Positions 1 through 10,533 of a DNA stretch of 64,000 bases are shown piece after piece. The notes beneath the pieces are model-generated. The model was not told the DNA's origin, did no database searches, and saw nothing but the letters and a program-made list of their open reading frames with translations. Position numbers and translations under genes: made by a program. The stretch's first letter is position 1. Every line of letters begins with the position of its first letter. The stretch comes from Maea johnstoni (lineage: Eukaryota > Annelida > Polychaeta > Spionida > Magelonidae), in assembly GCA_963942565.1 (NCBI GenBank), contig OZ012691.1:10882742-10946741 (forward strand), read 5' to 3'.

Positions 1-114
1 TTGTTTGCGATTGCTTATAAAATGTAGAAAGCTATTTATTTCGCTAAACATCTTATTTGGCAAAAAAACGTTATATACATGTAATTCATTTTTGCTTCAT
101 GAATGCTTTTCTTT

Positions 115-326
115 GTAACCCTTCCCATATTGATGCTGAATTCGTCCAAAGCACAAGGACACAACGATTAAAAAACCCATCTAACCCTGTCATGTTGGTA
201 TTCATTGGATAGCTCTCGCTGAGTACTTTCAGATGAGTACCCATGTGCCAGGGTTTCAGTCATTTTTTTCAGGTTTTTGCATCGTTTTGTATTGGCCAAC
301 TTAGCCACCAGCAGCATAAGGGTTAA
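115..326 (+). mobile_element. MITE family A, copy 1 (TTAA-type)
   Basis: First of at least 13 copies of a ~210-bp non-coding repeat. Good copies are bounded by TTAA and end in CCCTTCCAATGCTG and CAGCATAAGGG, which are inverted repeats of each other apart from a 3-bp gap. TTAA duplication is the hallmark of piggyBac- and Kolobok-type transposases, so I read this as a non-autonomous element of one of those. Here the left TTAA has decayed to GTAA and the right one is intact. Confidence 0.8.
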
Positions 327-550
327 GTTGTATAAACATTGAGTATATGGTAGGTATATTTTGTAAGAGATCAATACATTCAATGATAATAATGTGTGTA
401 CGTTGATTGCCTATATTTCGGCGAAATATATTACGCCATAGTTACCCTGAAACACGATCAAACGCTGTTGCAAAGCAATGGGATGTTCCAACGAATCCCT
501 CTGCCAATAGATGGCGCCATTCTTTAGCGACCCAGAGACCGTAACTTTAA

Positions 551-780
551 TTAACGTACTGGTGCTCACAGCAGCCAAAAGAGGCCTCACAATTTTGATG
601 AAATCACACAGGCAAAAGCATAAAGAGGAAAATATTTCTTAGAGAAATATTGATCGGGATATTATCAACTACTTCCTTCAAATATTTTGTAAAATCATTC
701 TTAATTCCTAAGTTATTATCAAAAGTACCCTAGATCCAGACAACAATTTCTGGAGAAACTCTTAAGCATTAATGCTTTAG
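551..780 (+). mobile_element. MITE family B, copy 1 (TTAA-type)
   Basis: Copy of a second TTAA-bounded family, ~200-235 bp. Its typical ends are CCCATTAATGCT and AGCATTAATGGG. The internal landmarks CAGCCAAAAGAGGCCT, CAAATATTTTGTAAAATCATT and GATCCAGACAACAATT are shared with the copies near 7.5, 8.8, 9.3, 9.6 and 36.4 kb. Both termini of this copy are eroded. Confidence 0.7.
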
Positions 781-1064
781 GTATGAAATGACAGCCAGTG
801 TAAGCGGCCTGATAGAGATAGTCTAACACAAATAACCCGGTTTGCTGTATTCCTAAATATAATAAACGTGTTGATGTACATAATAAATCATTAACACGAA
901 TAAAGAATTAACACCAAAAGTCGTAGTTTTCGTCTCTTAGAATACATGTATTGGCTTCTGATTTATATCCGGCACTTTTGTGTCACGTGAGTAAAACCAC
1001 CCCTAACCCAGAGTCACTGTTAACTTTCTCACCAGACGGTTTTTGGATCGGTTATGACTGTATA

Positions 1065-1273
1065 CTGTATAACTGGTTAATTTAGCGTGATTTTTAATTT
1101 GGCGTTTTTTGGCGAATGCCCATCAACGCCAAATTAAAGATCGCATAAAAATATGTCTACATGAAGATGGCGTTGTTCTGACTGCTCCAGACGCCAAAAT
1201 AAATACAGGGAAAATACTTTTTTGAAAAAAACCCCGCTAACTTAAGTACACGCCAAAATAACCAGTTATACAG
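1065..1273. mobile_element. TA-flanked MITE, pogo/Tigger-like
   Basis: A 209-bp element with perfect 15-bp terminal inverted repeats (CTGTATAACTGGTTA), flanked on both sides by TA. The interior has inverted GGCGTTTTTTGGCG-type segments and no coding capacity. TA target duplication with CTG/CAG ends fits a Tc1/mariner-pogo derivative. The family assignment is an inference. Confidence 0.75.
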
Positions 1274-1689
1274 TATTACTAATTCAAAATTGTTATGCCG
1301 TGATGCGTTTAATTTCTTTGTAACCCATTTTCTAGTGTTAAATAACCTGAGCTTTCAAAAATATTATAGGATAAACTATTAAGTGCCTGGCCAGTATAAG
1401 ATATAAGGTGATAAATGCATTGCACCTTTTCCATTAAAACAAGTATCGAGTAAGAATTGTCTATTGCAATCATTGTCTTACCCGAGTTTCCATTGGTTCG
1501 TAGTTCATAGCTGCAGTGGTGGCGTGGATGCACCAATTTATCGTTGGGTTATATTTTTGTTGAGGTATCAAAACAATCTGTTCAGTCCTATTCAATTTCT
1601 TGGCAGAACGTATTCAAATAGGGAATATCGAATGTATATGTAGGTGTTCCAGTTAAATAACATCGATAGGATACACATTTTACAGATTA

Positions 1690-1862
1690 TATAACTCCTT
1701 AAAAAAATGTATATTATATTATCTATATAAGTAAATTATTTTATTTATGTTCTTTTCATTTGTTCCACTGTTTATTTTATCCTATGTATATATTTTGATT
1801 TTATTGTTTGTGATGTACTGTACTTTTATAGCTGAAGCTGTAGTCAATAAAATACATACATT
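1690..1862 (+). mobile_element. Retroelement 3' end (LINE or SINE tail)
   Basis: T-rich segment ending GCTGTAGTCAATAAAATACATACAT. The terminal GTAGTCAATAAA followed by a short (TACA) run recurs at three other places (near 44.47, 44.80 and 52.12 kb, all minus), each time followed by a different simple repeat. This looks like the 3' UTR terminus of a non-LTR family. The 5' boundary is not visible. Confidence 0.4.
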
Positions 1863-1916
1863 CATAACCTAGCATTACTGTTGTCATCAGGAACCCATTC
1901 TGAAACTTAACCCTTC

Positions 1917-2123
1917 CAATGCTAAGGCTAATTTCGACCAAAGTACAAGGACGTAAAGATTATTGAAAACCACCTAAACCATGTAATGTGATGTTGGTAT
2001 TCATCAGATAGCTCTCGCTGAGTACTTTCAGATGGGTACCCATGTGTCAGGGTTTCAGTCATTTTCGGGTGTTTTGCATCATTTTGTATTAGCAAAATCA
2101 GCAACTAGAAGCATAAGAGCTAA
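1917..2123 (+). mobile_element. MITE family A, copy 2
   Basis: Near full-length family A repeat. The left TTAA and CCCTTCCAATGCT are intact. The right end has degraded to AAGAGCTAA. Confidence 0.75.
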
Positions 2124-2129
2124 AACAGT

Positions 2130-3289
2130 ACATTTGCAATAAATGTTACCATTCTCCTAACCCTACTCACAGCCAAATAGCACCTACCTGACGTGTTGTC
2201 TTCTACACTGACCGTTGTGGACCGTCCTCTCTACACTATGAATTGTAGACCCTCGTTCATTGCAGATACGCTCATTCCTGTCCCGTAGTGCGTACCTTCC
2301 TTTTCCTTCTTGTGCTTGTAGTCTATCGCATGTACTTCCAAATAAGCATAGTTAATCGACCGAATAGATAATATCATTCAAAAAGTCATTAACACAAAAC
2401 ATGATTCACCATTAACACTTTTTGTTAAGTACATCGTAAATATTCTTGAATATGCCCAATTTTGTTGGGAAAGAATACTGCGAATTTGCATTACTAGAAT
2501 TACCCATTCCAAACAAATGTATTACTTTACCTTTGTGAGGAAATGTTAGTTCAATAAACGAACGGGGATAAGATATGTGTATCTTCATTAGTGCGTGTGT
2601 AGTTATTGGTTGGCTAAGACAAGAGGGAGGGGGTATCTCGTTCTCATTTCACTGAGTGTATCTGCATCCAAAACTACGAAATGGAAATCCGTCCAAAATT
2701 GCCGAAGAAATTCTAAGCCACCTGCAAAACATACGAAAACCACACACTTTCGTTATAAATTTATTTATGCAAAACAAGAACCTTAAATTGTCTCAAATTG
2801 ACCATACACTAATATCCATTATTTGTCTCCATGTCATAATAAACAAATCCAGTGAACCTAGCAATACACAATGAAACAAAGTCCATACCCCAAACAAACT
2901 TGATCCATTTGACTAAAACTATTCCCAAACCATACCAAAATGAACACAAACCTTGTTATTTAAAACGAAATGGAACAAAAAGAAAATACCTTAAAACAAA
3001 AACAAACAAAACCTACATACACCCTGCATACCATAGACGTACTAGTATCTGAGTGTACTCTAATCATAAACACCCCTGTCCAATTGAAAATGTTTTGAAC
3101 CCATTCATGCTTTCGTGCCCCAAAAACTCTATTTTCATAAAATCGTGTAAAATGCAAAGTACTAGGAGATATTCATATCAGAATACATTTCCTCTCCCTC
3201 AACTACTAGTATTTTGTGAATCTATGCTTAATATCAAATGTTTTCTTAAGACCAGTTGACACTTGTCAAGATCTCTTGACACAAATGAA
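2130..3289. other. Unassigned AT-rich intergenic DNA
   Basis: No gene, RNA or repeat recognised. The short open frames here overlap one another on both strands and show no domain or splice context, so I treat them as chance. Confidence 0.5.
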
Positions 3290-3496
3290 TTAGCCCTTCC
3301 AATGCAGTCTACTTTCGTCCAAAGCACGAGGATGCAAATATATTCGAAAACCAACTGAACCCTGTCATGTTGGTATTCATTGGAAGGCTCTCGCAGAGTA
3401 CTCTCAGATGATTATCAATGTGCCAGATATTCAGTCATCTTTCATTTTTTTTAATCATTTTGTATTGGGGAAATTAGCCAGCAGCATAAGGACTGA
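3290..3496 (+). mobile_element. MITE family A, copy 3
   Basis: Family A repeat with degraded borders (TTAG on the left, CTGA on the right). It abuts another family A copy head-to-tail with no intervening sequence, so the two appear to share one former TTAA. Confidence 0.7.
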
Positions 3497-3620
3497 CCCG
3501 TTCAATGCTAAGGCTACTTTCTTCCAAAGCACATGGATGCAATGATTTTTGAAAACCATCTAAACCCTGTCATGTTGCTATTCCTTAGAAAGCTCTCGCT
3601 AAGTACTCTTGAGCAGATGA
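3493..3620 (+). mobile_element. MITE family A, copy 4 (3'-truncated)
   Basis: Begins CCCGTTCAATGCTAAGG directly at the end of the preceding copy and follows the family A consensus through the AAGTACTCTTGAGCAGATGAG segment, where homology stops. Confidence 0.65.
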
Positions 3621-3735
3621 GAACTATGGAACGCCATATGACCAAATATTTAACATTTGAAAACACGAGAGCCACAGTCGTGCCTTTTGAGAGGATATCT
3701 CTTGGGGAATGAGTTAATGATTAGTACTACATGTA

Positions 3736-4144
3736 TAGTCTGTCTGACCCAAGTTTGGCTGACCGCTTCACCTCACCTTCAAATGTTGATTTTGCCCAAA
3801 AGGCCCCAATCGTAAAATTACACCCGAGATCGCTCACATGATATTGAAGCACAAGGTTGTCGAACCAGTACATTTTCTGAGTTTTACGGGGGGTTGATGG
3901 CCGGTTCAACAAAAGGACTAATGTTGTACCATTCGCTCATTTGGCATATCAAAACTAAGAAATATACCTTTGAACTTTTATAAGCAAAGCCATACCTGTC
4001 AAACACAGACACACACTGAATATCCACACACACACTCTGAATCGTGCTTTTAAGAGTTTTGCCAAGTTTGGATGGCAAATACAATGTTTTTGCATCAAAA
4101 AAGAAGAGAAAGCGTTCAGCCAAGCTTGGGTGAGACAGACTTTA
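3736..4144. mobile_element. Inverted-repeat element, AGTCTGTCTG family copy 1
   Basis: Ends are AGTCTGTCTGACCCAAG on the left and the inverse AGTCTGTCTCACCCAAG on the right, with a further inverted TTGGCTGA inside. The same ends bound the foldback at 36.6-37.1 kb. The interior is only partly palindromic here. Flanks are TA-like (TATA on the left, TTTA on the right). Non-coding. Confidence 0.65.
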
Positions 4145-4365
4145 ATTGGGGCAATTTCGAATACTGGGTTAGCATGGTTATACAGACTATCCTTTGGATT
4201 GAGTAATAACTCACTATAGCAGAGCTGTTCTACTCCATGTGGTCAATATCAGTGTGTTTAACATGCCACCATTCAAAGATAAGGATAGTGGGAACATATA
4301 CAGACATCACTAAATGTCTCTGGCCGAGCAAAAAGAAAATAAAGTCTCTTGTCTAAGAAGATACA

Positions 4366-4389
4366 GAGAGAGAGAGAGAGAGAGAGAGA
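4366..4389 (+). repeat. (AG)n microsatellite
   Basis: Short uninterrupted AG dinucleotide run. Confidence 0.95.
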
Positions 4390-4405
4390 TGGGTAGGTGT
4401 TTTAA

Positions 4406-5128
4406 TTTAGAATTTGGCAAGCGATCAATGTTCCACCCATGGCTGACCTGTGGGAGAGGGAGATAATGTTCACAATGATGCCTAAGTCAAATCCATTTTT
4501 TAAGGTGGCTAGTGGGGATAATTTGTCAACATATGTCAACATCTTTTCCCCCATAATCAGATCCATTGTGCATGTCTTGGGAATCACTGAGCAGAGTGAG
4601 AGACGGAAACAGGATCATTTCTTGAAGTGGCGCTCGGAGGAGAGCCTCAACCTGGGGAACTCCGATGAACCATTCCTGATGGACTGGACAAGCAATGATG
4701 ACTACCAGGGTAAGGGAAACGGAATACCAAAATTCTAAAGAAAAAGAAAGAAGAGGTCCTCCATGTTCATTCATATCAAACTGGTCTTCAAACACAGTAC
4801 CTTATGTGTGGAAAGTGGAAACGCATTTTATGCAGAGGAATTGGTAAATCTTGAACTGTTCCTTTTCTATAATGTGGGCATTTTTGATCAGCTTATCATG
4901 ATAGTCAGCACTGACGTTTAACAGCAGCTAGGTGGCATGTTAAGAGCAGTTTGGTCTGAAACTGCGGCTGAACTGAAGTTTCAGTATGTGTGTGGGTTGA
5001 CTACTCATAAGAATTTGTATTTTTTCTGTTACATAAATGGTTCAATTACTGGTCGGGATGTTCCCTATACAGCATTGATAGATAGGACTCCTGTAGTGGT
5101 CAGTTCTAACCAAAATTCCTGCACATAG
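4406..5128 (+). other. Possible decayed or orphan exon(s), unrecognised
   Basis: An open frame from about 4406 to 4738 reads IWQAINVPPMADLWEREIMF and continues in a protein-like composition to MDWTSNDDYQG. A candidate acceptor (TTTTAATTTAG) precedes it, and a candidate donor (CAGGGTAAGGG) lies near 4710. A second frame from about 4757 to 5128 contains one in-frame stop and includes LGGMLRAVWSETAAELKFQ. I recognise no family. The opposite strand is also open here, and chance ORFs of this size are common in this AT-rich window. It could be a pseudogene fragment or chance. Confidence 0.2.
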
Positions 5129-5131
5129 ATT

Positions 5132-6090
5132 TCTAGTATTTTAGCTTTTCTCTCATTATTCAACCATTTATTTCTAGGAGTGATCACATTATCCTTCATT
5201 GTAACCACCCCACACACCAGTCCTGAGATAAGGAAAATCTAATGGCTACATAATGGAAGAGGTTTAAAAGCATACATCTGCAAGTGACACACTTAGCACA
5301 AACTCCAAGTCTATGATTTTGTTAGATAATGCTTTTCTCTGTTCTGGTCTCTACCTTATGCTTTATGTTTAGGCGTTAGTTCCTGTGGCTGGTGATATAT
5401 GGGATGGGTGCAGCAAATTGCTATTGTTGTTAGTATGCTAATTAACCCTTTCACCCATTAAAACCAGCTTGGCTACAGAGGGAATGCATGTTGCTTTCCT
5501 GGAATCAGAGAAGCATTACATAAGATCTCAAGTGGTCACTAATGATCACTTGATAAGTGTGTGGATGCTCGTATCCCTCACTCTCTGGGCTGGATGGGAT
5601 CATGTGGCCCCTAAGTATGTGTAACAAATGTCCAGTTTAACTGACTGAGTTGTGATTAGGCATTTATAAAGGAAAACAAACAAACTTAATTGGTTAACAC
5701 AGACATGTGGCAAGTCTAGACTTGAATGTATTCATGAATGAGGCAGGAAGTCTTCCAGTGGTCCTTAATGACCATTTGATGACCCTATGAGAGGAATGTT
5801 AAGCACTTAAAACCCTCCCTCCCTGTGCTAGATGACAGAACTTCAGTCAAATGTCAATCACAAAATGCCAAAAAGCAACATTTTAAGGGACTTAAGAACA
5901 AAATGAAAAGTGAGGTCATGGGGGTGGAACATTGGTTAACAAGGTAAGCTAAAGAAAATGATAGAGAAAGTCTTAATAAGCACACACTATGCTGTTAAAG
6001 AACTTCGTCAGGAACAATAGACAAAACAAACACTCATGATAGACTTAAAAAAAGGAAAAACAAACATGGAGATAAAGACGGCATGTATGA
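5132..6090. other. Unassigned intergenic DNA
   Basis: Unique-looking sequence without a supportable gene. TTAACCCTTTCACCCATTAA near 5442-5461 resembles a MITE terminus, but I cannot find its partner. Confidence 0.45.
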
Positions 6091-6099
6091 TTTGATAGG

Positions 6100-6258
6100 A
6101 GAGGATATCCTCTCCAAAAAACATGCAACCTAACTGAAAGCGATCCAACCTGCATGCAAAACGCACCAACATGGCAAAAACGCACCAACCTGCATTCTTC
6201 TATATCTGGCTGAATGCTGTTGATGAATGCAGGTTGGTGCGTTTTCCCATGTTGAGTC
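6100..6258. repeat. Perfect palindrome plus 33-bp inverted repeat
   Basis: Around 6101-6118 lies the 18-bp perfect palindrome GGAGAGGATATCCTCTCC. It is followed by an inverted repeat: CAACATGGCAAAAACGCACC continuing into AACCTGCATTC (about 6167-6203) pairs with the segment at about 6226-6257 (GAATGCAGGTTGGTGCG continuing into TTTTCCCATGTTG), with a ~22-bp loop. It could extrude as a cruciform or fold as RNA. No coding potential. Confidence 0.8.
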
Positions 6259-6301
6259 GTATGTGCATGTTGATTCGTCTTAGCCGTTCACCAATGCCGC
6301 A

Positions 6302-6387
6302 TTCTCCATATGCCAGGGTTTCAGTTATTTGATAGTTTTTTGCATCATTTTGTATTGGCCAAATTAGCCACTAACAGCATGAGGACA
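6302..6387 (+). mobile_element. MITE family A, copy 5 (right-end fragment)
   Basis: Only the last ~85 bp of the family remains, from ATGCCAGGGTTTCAG to AACAGCATGAGGA. Confidence 0.65.
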
Positions 6388-6547
6388 AAAAAATGTCTCA
6401 ATCCTAACATGTAGAAACATCCACATACCAAGCCTGGGAGAAGTACCCCCCTCCTCCCCCCGGTGCCCTGGGGAGCAGGGCAGAGTTACATACTATTAGA
6501 TATGAACAGATTCCTTGCCAGGTGAAATTAACTTCGTTAAACTAATG

Positions 6548-7280
6548 CACCTGGATAATCGGCTTGTAGCAGATCAATACTTGTCTGTTTGGGTTCAAAT
6601 CACGGTGAAACACTAGCTAGAAGTCCGTTATTAACAACCCGGTGTATTTAAGCTAATTATGACGTTTTGTCTAAATGAGGCAGTTGGGCTGTTGCAACTC
6701 TATTAACCAATTCATCCCCGAAGAGGCCGAAACGTCGTCTGTTTTGTCTTGGATAAAGAAAAGAATGGATATGTAGCGAGAGATCAATTACTATATACAC
6801 TACAGTGAGATGCTGGACTCATGCCAGGAGTCGCTGACTGGCAGCAGCGCGAGGTCACGTGGAAACAAGGACCAATCAGGGCTCTCATATTGATTACACT
6901 ACAGAGAAACCTGATCTCCACCATCAGCTGGGCACCAATTTAAGGCTATTAGGAGGGCTATTAGTTGACGCTGGTTGAGGCTAGCATGTTCAGGTTGGCC
7001 AGCTGGTTTCGAATCCACTTGTGTTTGGTCATCTAAGGTTTTGTGATGTAAAAAGTAAAGGAAAGTAATCTTTATTTTAAATCGGTATACTAATTACACG
7101 AACCAAGAGACACCAAGGCTCTTGCCGTGGCCGACTGGACCTACAGCTTACAGTGCCATCCAAAGCACCGGAAGGCAGCAAGGAGATTGAAATTTCCTTT
7201 TTACGCGGCCCCACCAGTAATCGACTCCGGGTCGTCCGCACCAGTCTAGTGTGCTAACCACTTGACCAACATGGTGCTGA
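6548..7280 (-). mobile_element. 733-bp insertion with 15-bp target duplication; tRNA-SINE head
   Basis: The 15-mer TTCGTTAAACTAATG occurs at 6533-6547 and again at 7281-7295, exactly flanking this segment. Read on the minus strand, the right end begins with a tRNA-like head: a box A-like TTGGTCAAGTGGTTAGCAC and a box B-like GGAGTCGATTAC. Downstream (plus ~7060-7090) is AAATAAAGATTACTTTCC, like a LINE/SINE tail. The left half holds CCGAAGAGGCCGAAACGTCG, which recalls a degraded hammerhead core of retroelements. It may be a SINE plus a second element inserted as one unit, or a composite. Confidence 0.6.
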
Positions 7281-7483
7281 TTCGTTAAACTAATGTCATT
7301 TTAACAAACGCAGAGCGATATTGTCCCAACTCAAGCCACACGTCTCTTTCAAATAAATTGCGAAATAAAGTTTAATTTTAGATTATTTTCACAAGTGCTG
7401 GTAAAGAGAGCCATAGGTCCAGCTAGATGAAACTCAAGTGGATGTCCAGTCCTCAATAGATCATAGGACTTTCTTGGCACTAA

Positions 7484-7717
7484 TCAACCCATTAATGTTT
7501 TAGAGTTGCTCTAGATGTTGTCGTCTGGATCTAAGATACTTTGGACTATAACTCAGGAGTTGAGAATGACTTTAGCAAATATTTGGAGGGTTGTTGTTAA
7601 TCTTCTGATTAACATTTCTCCCCTAAATATTTCCCTTCATTATGCATGCTTCTACCTGAAAGATTTCATCACAATTGTCATGCTGCTTTTGGCAGCTGTG
7701 AGCATTAATGGACTTAG
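7484..7717 (-). mobile_element. MITE family B, copy 2
   Basis: Reverse-oriented family B copy, from CCCATTAATGTTTTAGAG to GAGCATTAATGGAC. The borders have decayed to TCAA and TTAG. Confidence 0.75.
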
Positions 7718-8082
7718 CATATTCTTGACCATCTAGTAGTGATTTCACTGTTTATCTACCTATTAAGGAAATTTTGAATCAATTTTCTGTTTGGACATTT
7801 AAACCCGACTGTTGAATATGTGCACTAGATGGCACTGTCCCCACCCCCGTGGAAGGGATTGGCACTTTAAGTTTTTTGTGATATGATGTGATATTGATAT
7901 TTCCTTTACAATATGATACCTTAACAATGTTTTAACAATACTGCCAGTCTCTCAGGGATCTAATTTTGTTAAGTGTATCACGGTCAGGTTCGGAAATTTC
8001 ACTAATAAATAGGGAATTACTGCCTTCATGCACAGACGTCTAGGCAGCAATTCAGTCATTTTCATAAATACATATACATACA

Positions 8083-8290
<208 letters not shown>

Positions 8291-8774
8291 CATAAATGGG
8301 AGGATACGTTACTTGACTTTTTGTATATGATACTTTTCCCATTCAATATCAGTATGTTGTGTCCCTACCCTGGCGCTACATTTTTGCTTGTCAAGGAGTA
8401 CCAGTCTTGAGTGTACAGAAAGTGTGACAGAAGACTCTTGATACCAAAGAAATAAAACGAAAGTAAAAAATATTCATACGGCAGTTATCATTCCTGTTAG
8501 GTTAAACGATCATTCTTCAAATGATATTCGAGTATCACTTATAAGTTGGTAAGGTCTGCCCAAAGTTGTGCACTCTAGATGCAAAATGGTTATTCAACTT
8601 GAAATACAAGGAGTTTTAGAGTGAAAATACCTTGCATGCAACCAGACTGGATGAAAAAGGATTCATTCTTGAGATACTAGGCATTGTGCAATGAAAAATT
8701 GAAATACAAGGGGACCACTTAACCCTGGAGGATGCCCCTGGATTGGCTTGTGAGTAAAGCTTAACAAAGCATTG

Positions 8775-9006
8775 TAAAGCCCATTCACACTTAAAGAGGC
8801 CAAAACAGGCCTGACAATTTTGATGATACTTTTCTAACAAAAGCATTTTTTAGAAAATATTTGGATGAAAAAATGTTAATCAGAAGCCAAGCAACAACTC
8901 TACTTCAAATATTTTGTGAACTTTTGCTTTATTCCCAAGTTATTTCCAAAAGTATGAAAGTAGCAGACGATACTTTCTAATGGAACTCTGAGTGTGAATG
9001 GGATAT
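8775..9006 (+). mobile_element. MITE family B variant, copy 3
   Basis: Ends CCCATTCACACTTA and GAGTGTGAATGGG, a terminal variant shared with the 36.4-kb copy. The internal family B landmarks are present. The TTAA borders are eroded. Confidence 0.7.
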
Positions 9007-9056
9007 ACTACTCTCAGGTATTGCTCTGATCTAAACAGCATCAGCAGGGAATTATA

Positions 9057-9251
9057 TTAACCCTTTTGATGTTGAGGTTACTTTTGTCCAATGCACAAGA
9101 ATGCGAATAAGTATGGAAATCATGGGTCATGGGGAAAGCACTCATCAAGTATGATCAGATGAGTACCCATGTGGCGGGGTTTAAGTCATTTCCCAGCTTT
9201 TTGTCATTATTTCATATTGACCAAGTTAGCCACCAGCAGCATAAGGGTTAA
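9057..9251 (+). mobile_element. MITE family A, copy 6 (first of a trio)
   Basis: Intact TTAA on both sides (9057-9060 and 9248-9251). Its right TTAA is also the left border of the next element. Confidence 0.85.
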
Positions 9252-9463
9252 CCCATTAATGCTCATAGCAGCCTGATAATGTTGGTGAAATCTTGGAAAA
9301 AGCAGGTGGAAACTTTTCTGGCAGGGATATGTCTATAAGAACATTATTATCAACTCTCCTTCAAGTACTTTTTATATCAATCTTTATTCCAAAGTTATCG
9401 TCAAATGTATCAAATATCCAGGAGACAATTTCTAGAGGGAACTATTAAGCGTTAATGGGTTAA
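9248..9463 (+). mobile_element. MITE family B, copy 4 (second of a trio)
   Basis: Starts CCCATTAATGCT immediately after the family A copy and ends GCGTTAATGGG before TTAA at 9460-9463. Both borders are shared with its neighbours. Confidence 0.85.
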
Positions 9464-9690
9464 CCCATTAATGCTTACGAGTTCCTCCAGCAATTGTCGT
9501 CTGGATCTATGATACTTTTTACAATAACTTAAGAATTGAGAATGATTTTACAAAATATTTGAGGGAGAGTTGTTGACAATGCTCTTATCAACATTTTTCC
9601 ATCAAATATTTTTCTACGTCTTCGTTTGCCTGCAAGATTTCATCAAAATTGTCAGGCTGCTTTTGGCTGCTGTGAGCATTAATGGGTTAA
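9460..9690 (-). mobile_element. MITE family B, copy 5 (third of a trio)
   Basis: Inverted family B copy from TTAACCCATTAATGCTTACG to GAGCATTAATGGGTTAA. It completes a gap-free A-B-B' array with four TTAA junctions. Confidence 0.85.
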
Positions 9691-10039
9691 GTAAGGAAGA
9701 AAAATAAGGTAAGGGTATTATGCCAGATTTATGCAAGTAGACGCTAAATTTAGGAAGTATCCTAGTGTAGCTATCCTAAGATTTATTAATAGCAGGGACC
9801 AGTTCCAAAAAGATGTGTAAACTGAAACCTTTCTATCTAATTCACTGTTCAGCTATTTTTGCATTATCAGAAACTTACAATGATAATTTCATTCTTTTCA
9901 ATTCTATAAAATCACATAACCCTTGAAAAACTGCACAACTAAGACAACCTCAAATAAGAACATAGAGGAGGTTTTTACTATTTCACAAATCATATGAAGG
10001 ACAAATGTCCATCTAAGACAACCTCAAAAAATATATATA

Positions 10040-10214
10040 CAGGTGAACTTGGATATGACAGACTCAATGGGACCAGGAAAATTGGTCTGCATATGCAAAA
10101 TCCGTCGTATACATATGACGAATGCTTGATATGCATTGGACTGGGACCGAGCATATCGTCCGTCTTATGCAAAAAATCCGTCGTACAGTGGTCCGTCATA
10201 TCGAAGTTCACCTG
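10040..10214 (+). mobile_element. TA-flanked MITE family D, copy 1
   Basis: 175 bp with ends CAGGTGAACTTGGATATGAC and its inverse, flanked by TA. The interior repeats the word CCGTCATATG/CCGTCGTA several times. Other copies lie at 21.0 and 35.2 kb. pogo/Tigger-like by target site and ends. Confidence 0.85.
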
Positions 10215-10533
10215 TAGGTTTTCAGGTATGTACTATTTCACCTATTTTATAAAGGACTCATCCTATTTCCAAGACAGCTTTTAATGGTCTTTGATAAGAA
10301 AAAGTGATAAAAAAGCTTGATTTTGCAATTAAGATCTTAGGTGATTGAAATGTGTGCATACATTGTTAATACATGTAATTTGAAAACAGCTAAATTGAGA
10401 AACCAATCATAAGAATAGTTGTATACCTGACTTGGCAGAGACGTATTATGTGTTGTTTATCAACATTTCAAGGATCACTCTTACAGCATAACTCTTTGTC
10501 GGGAATGATGGTATAAATAAATAACATTCAACA

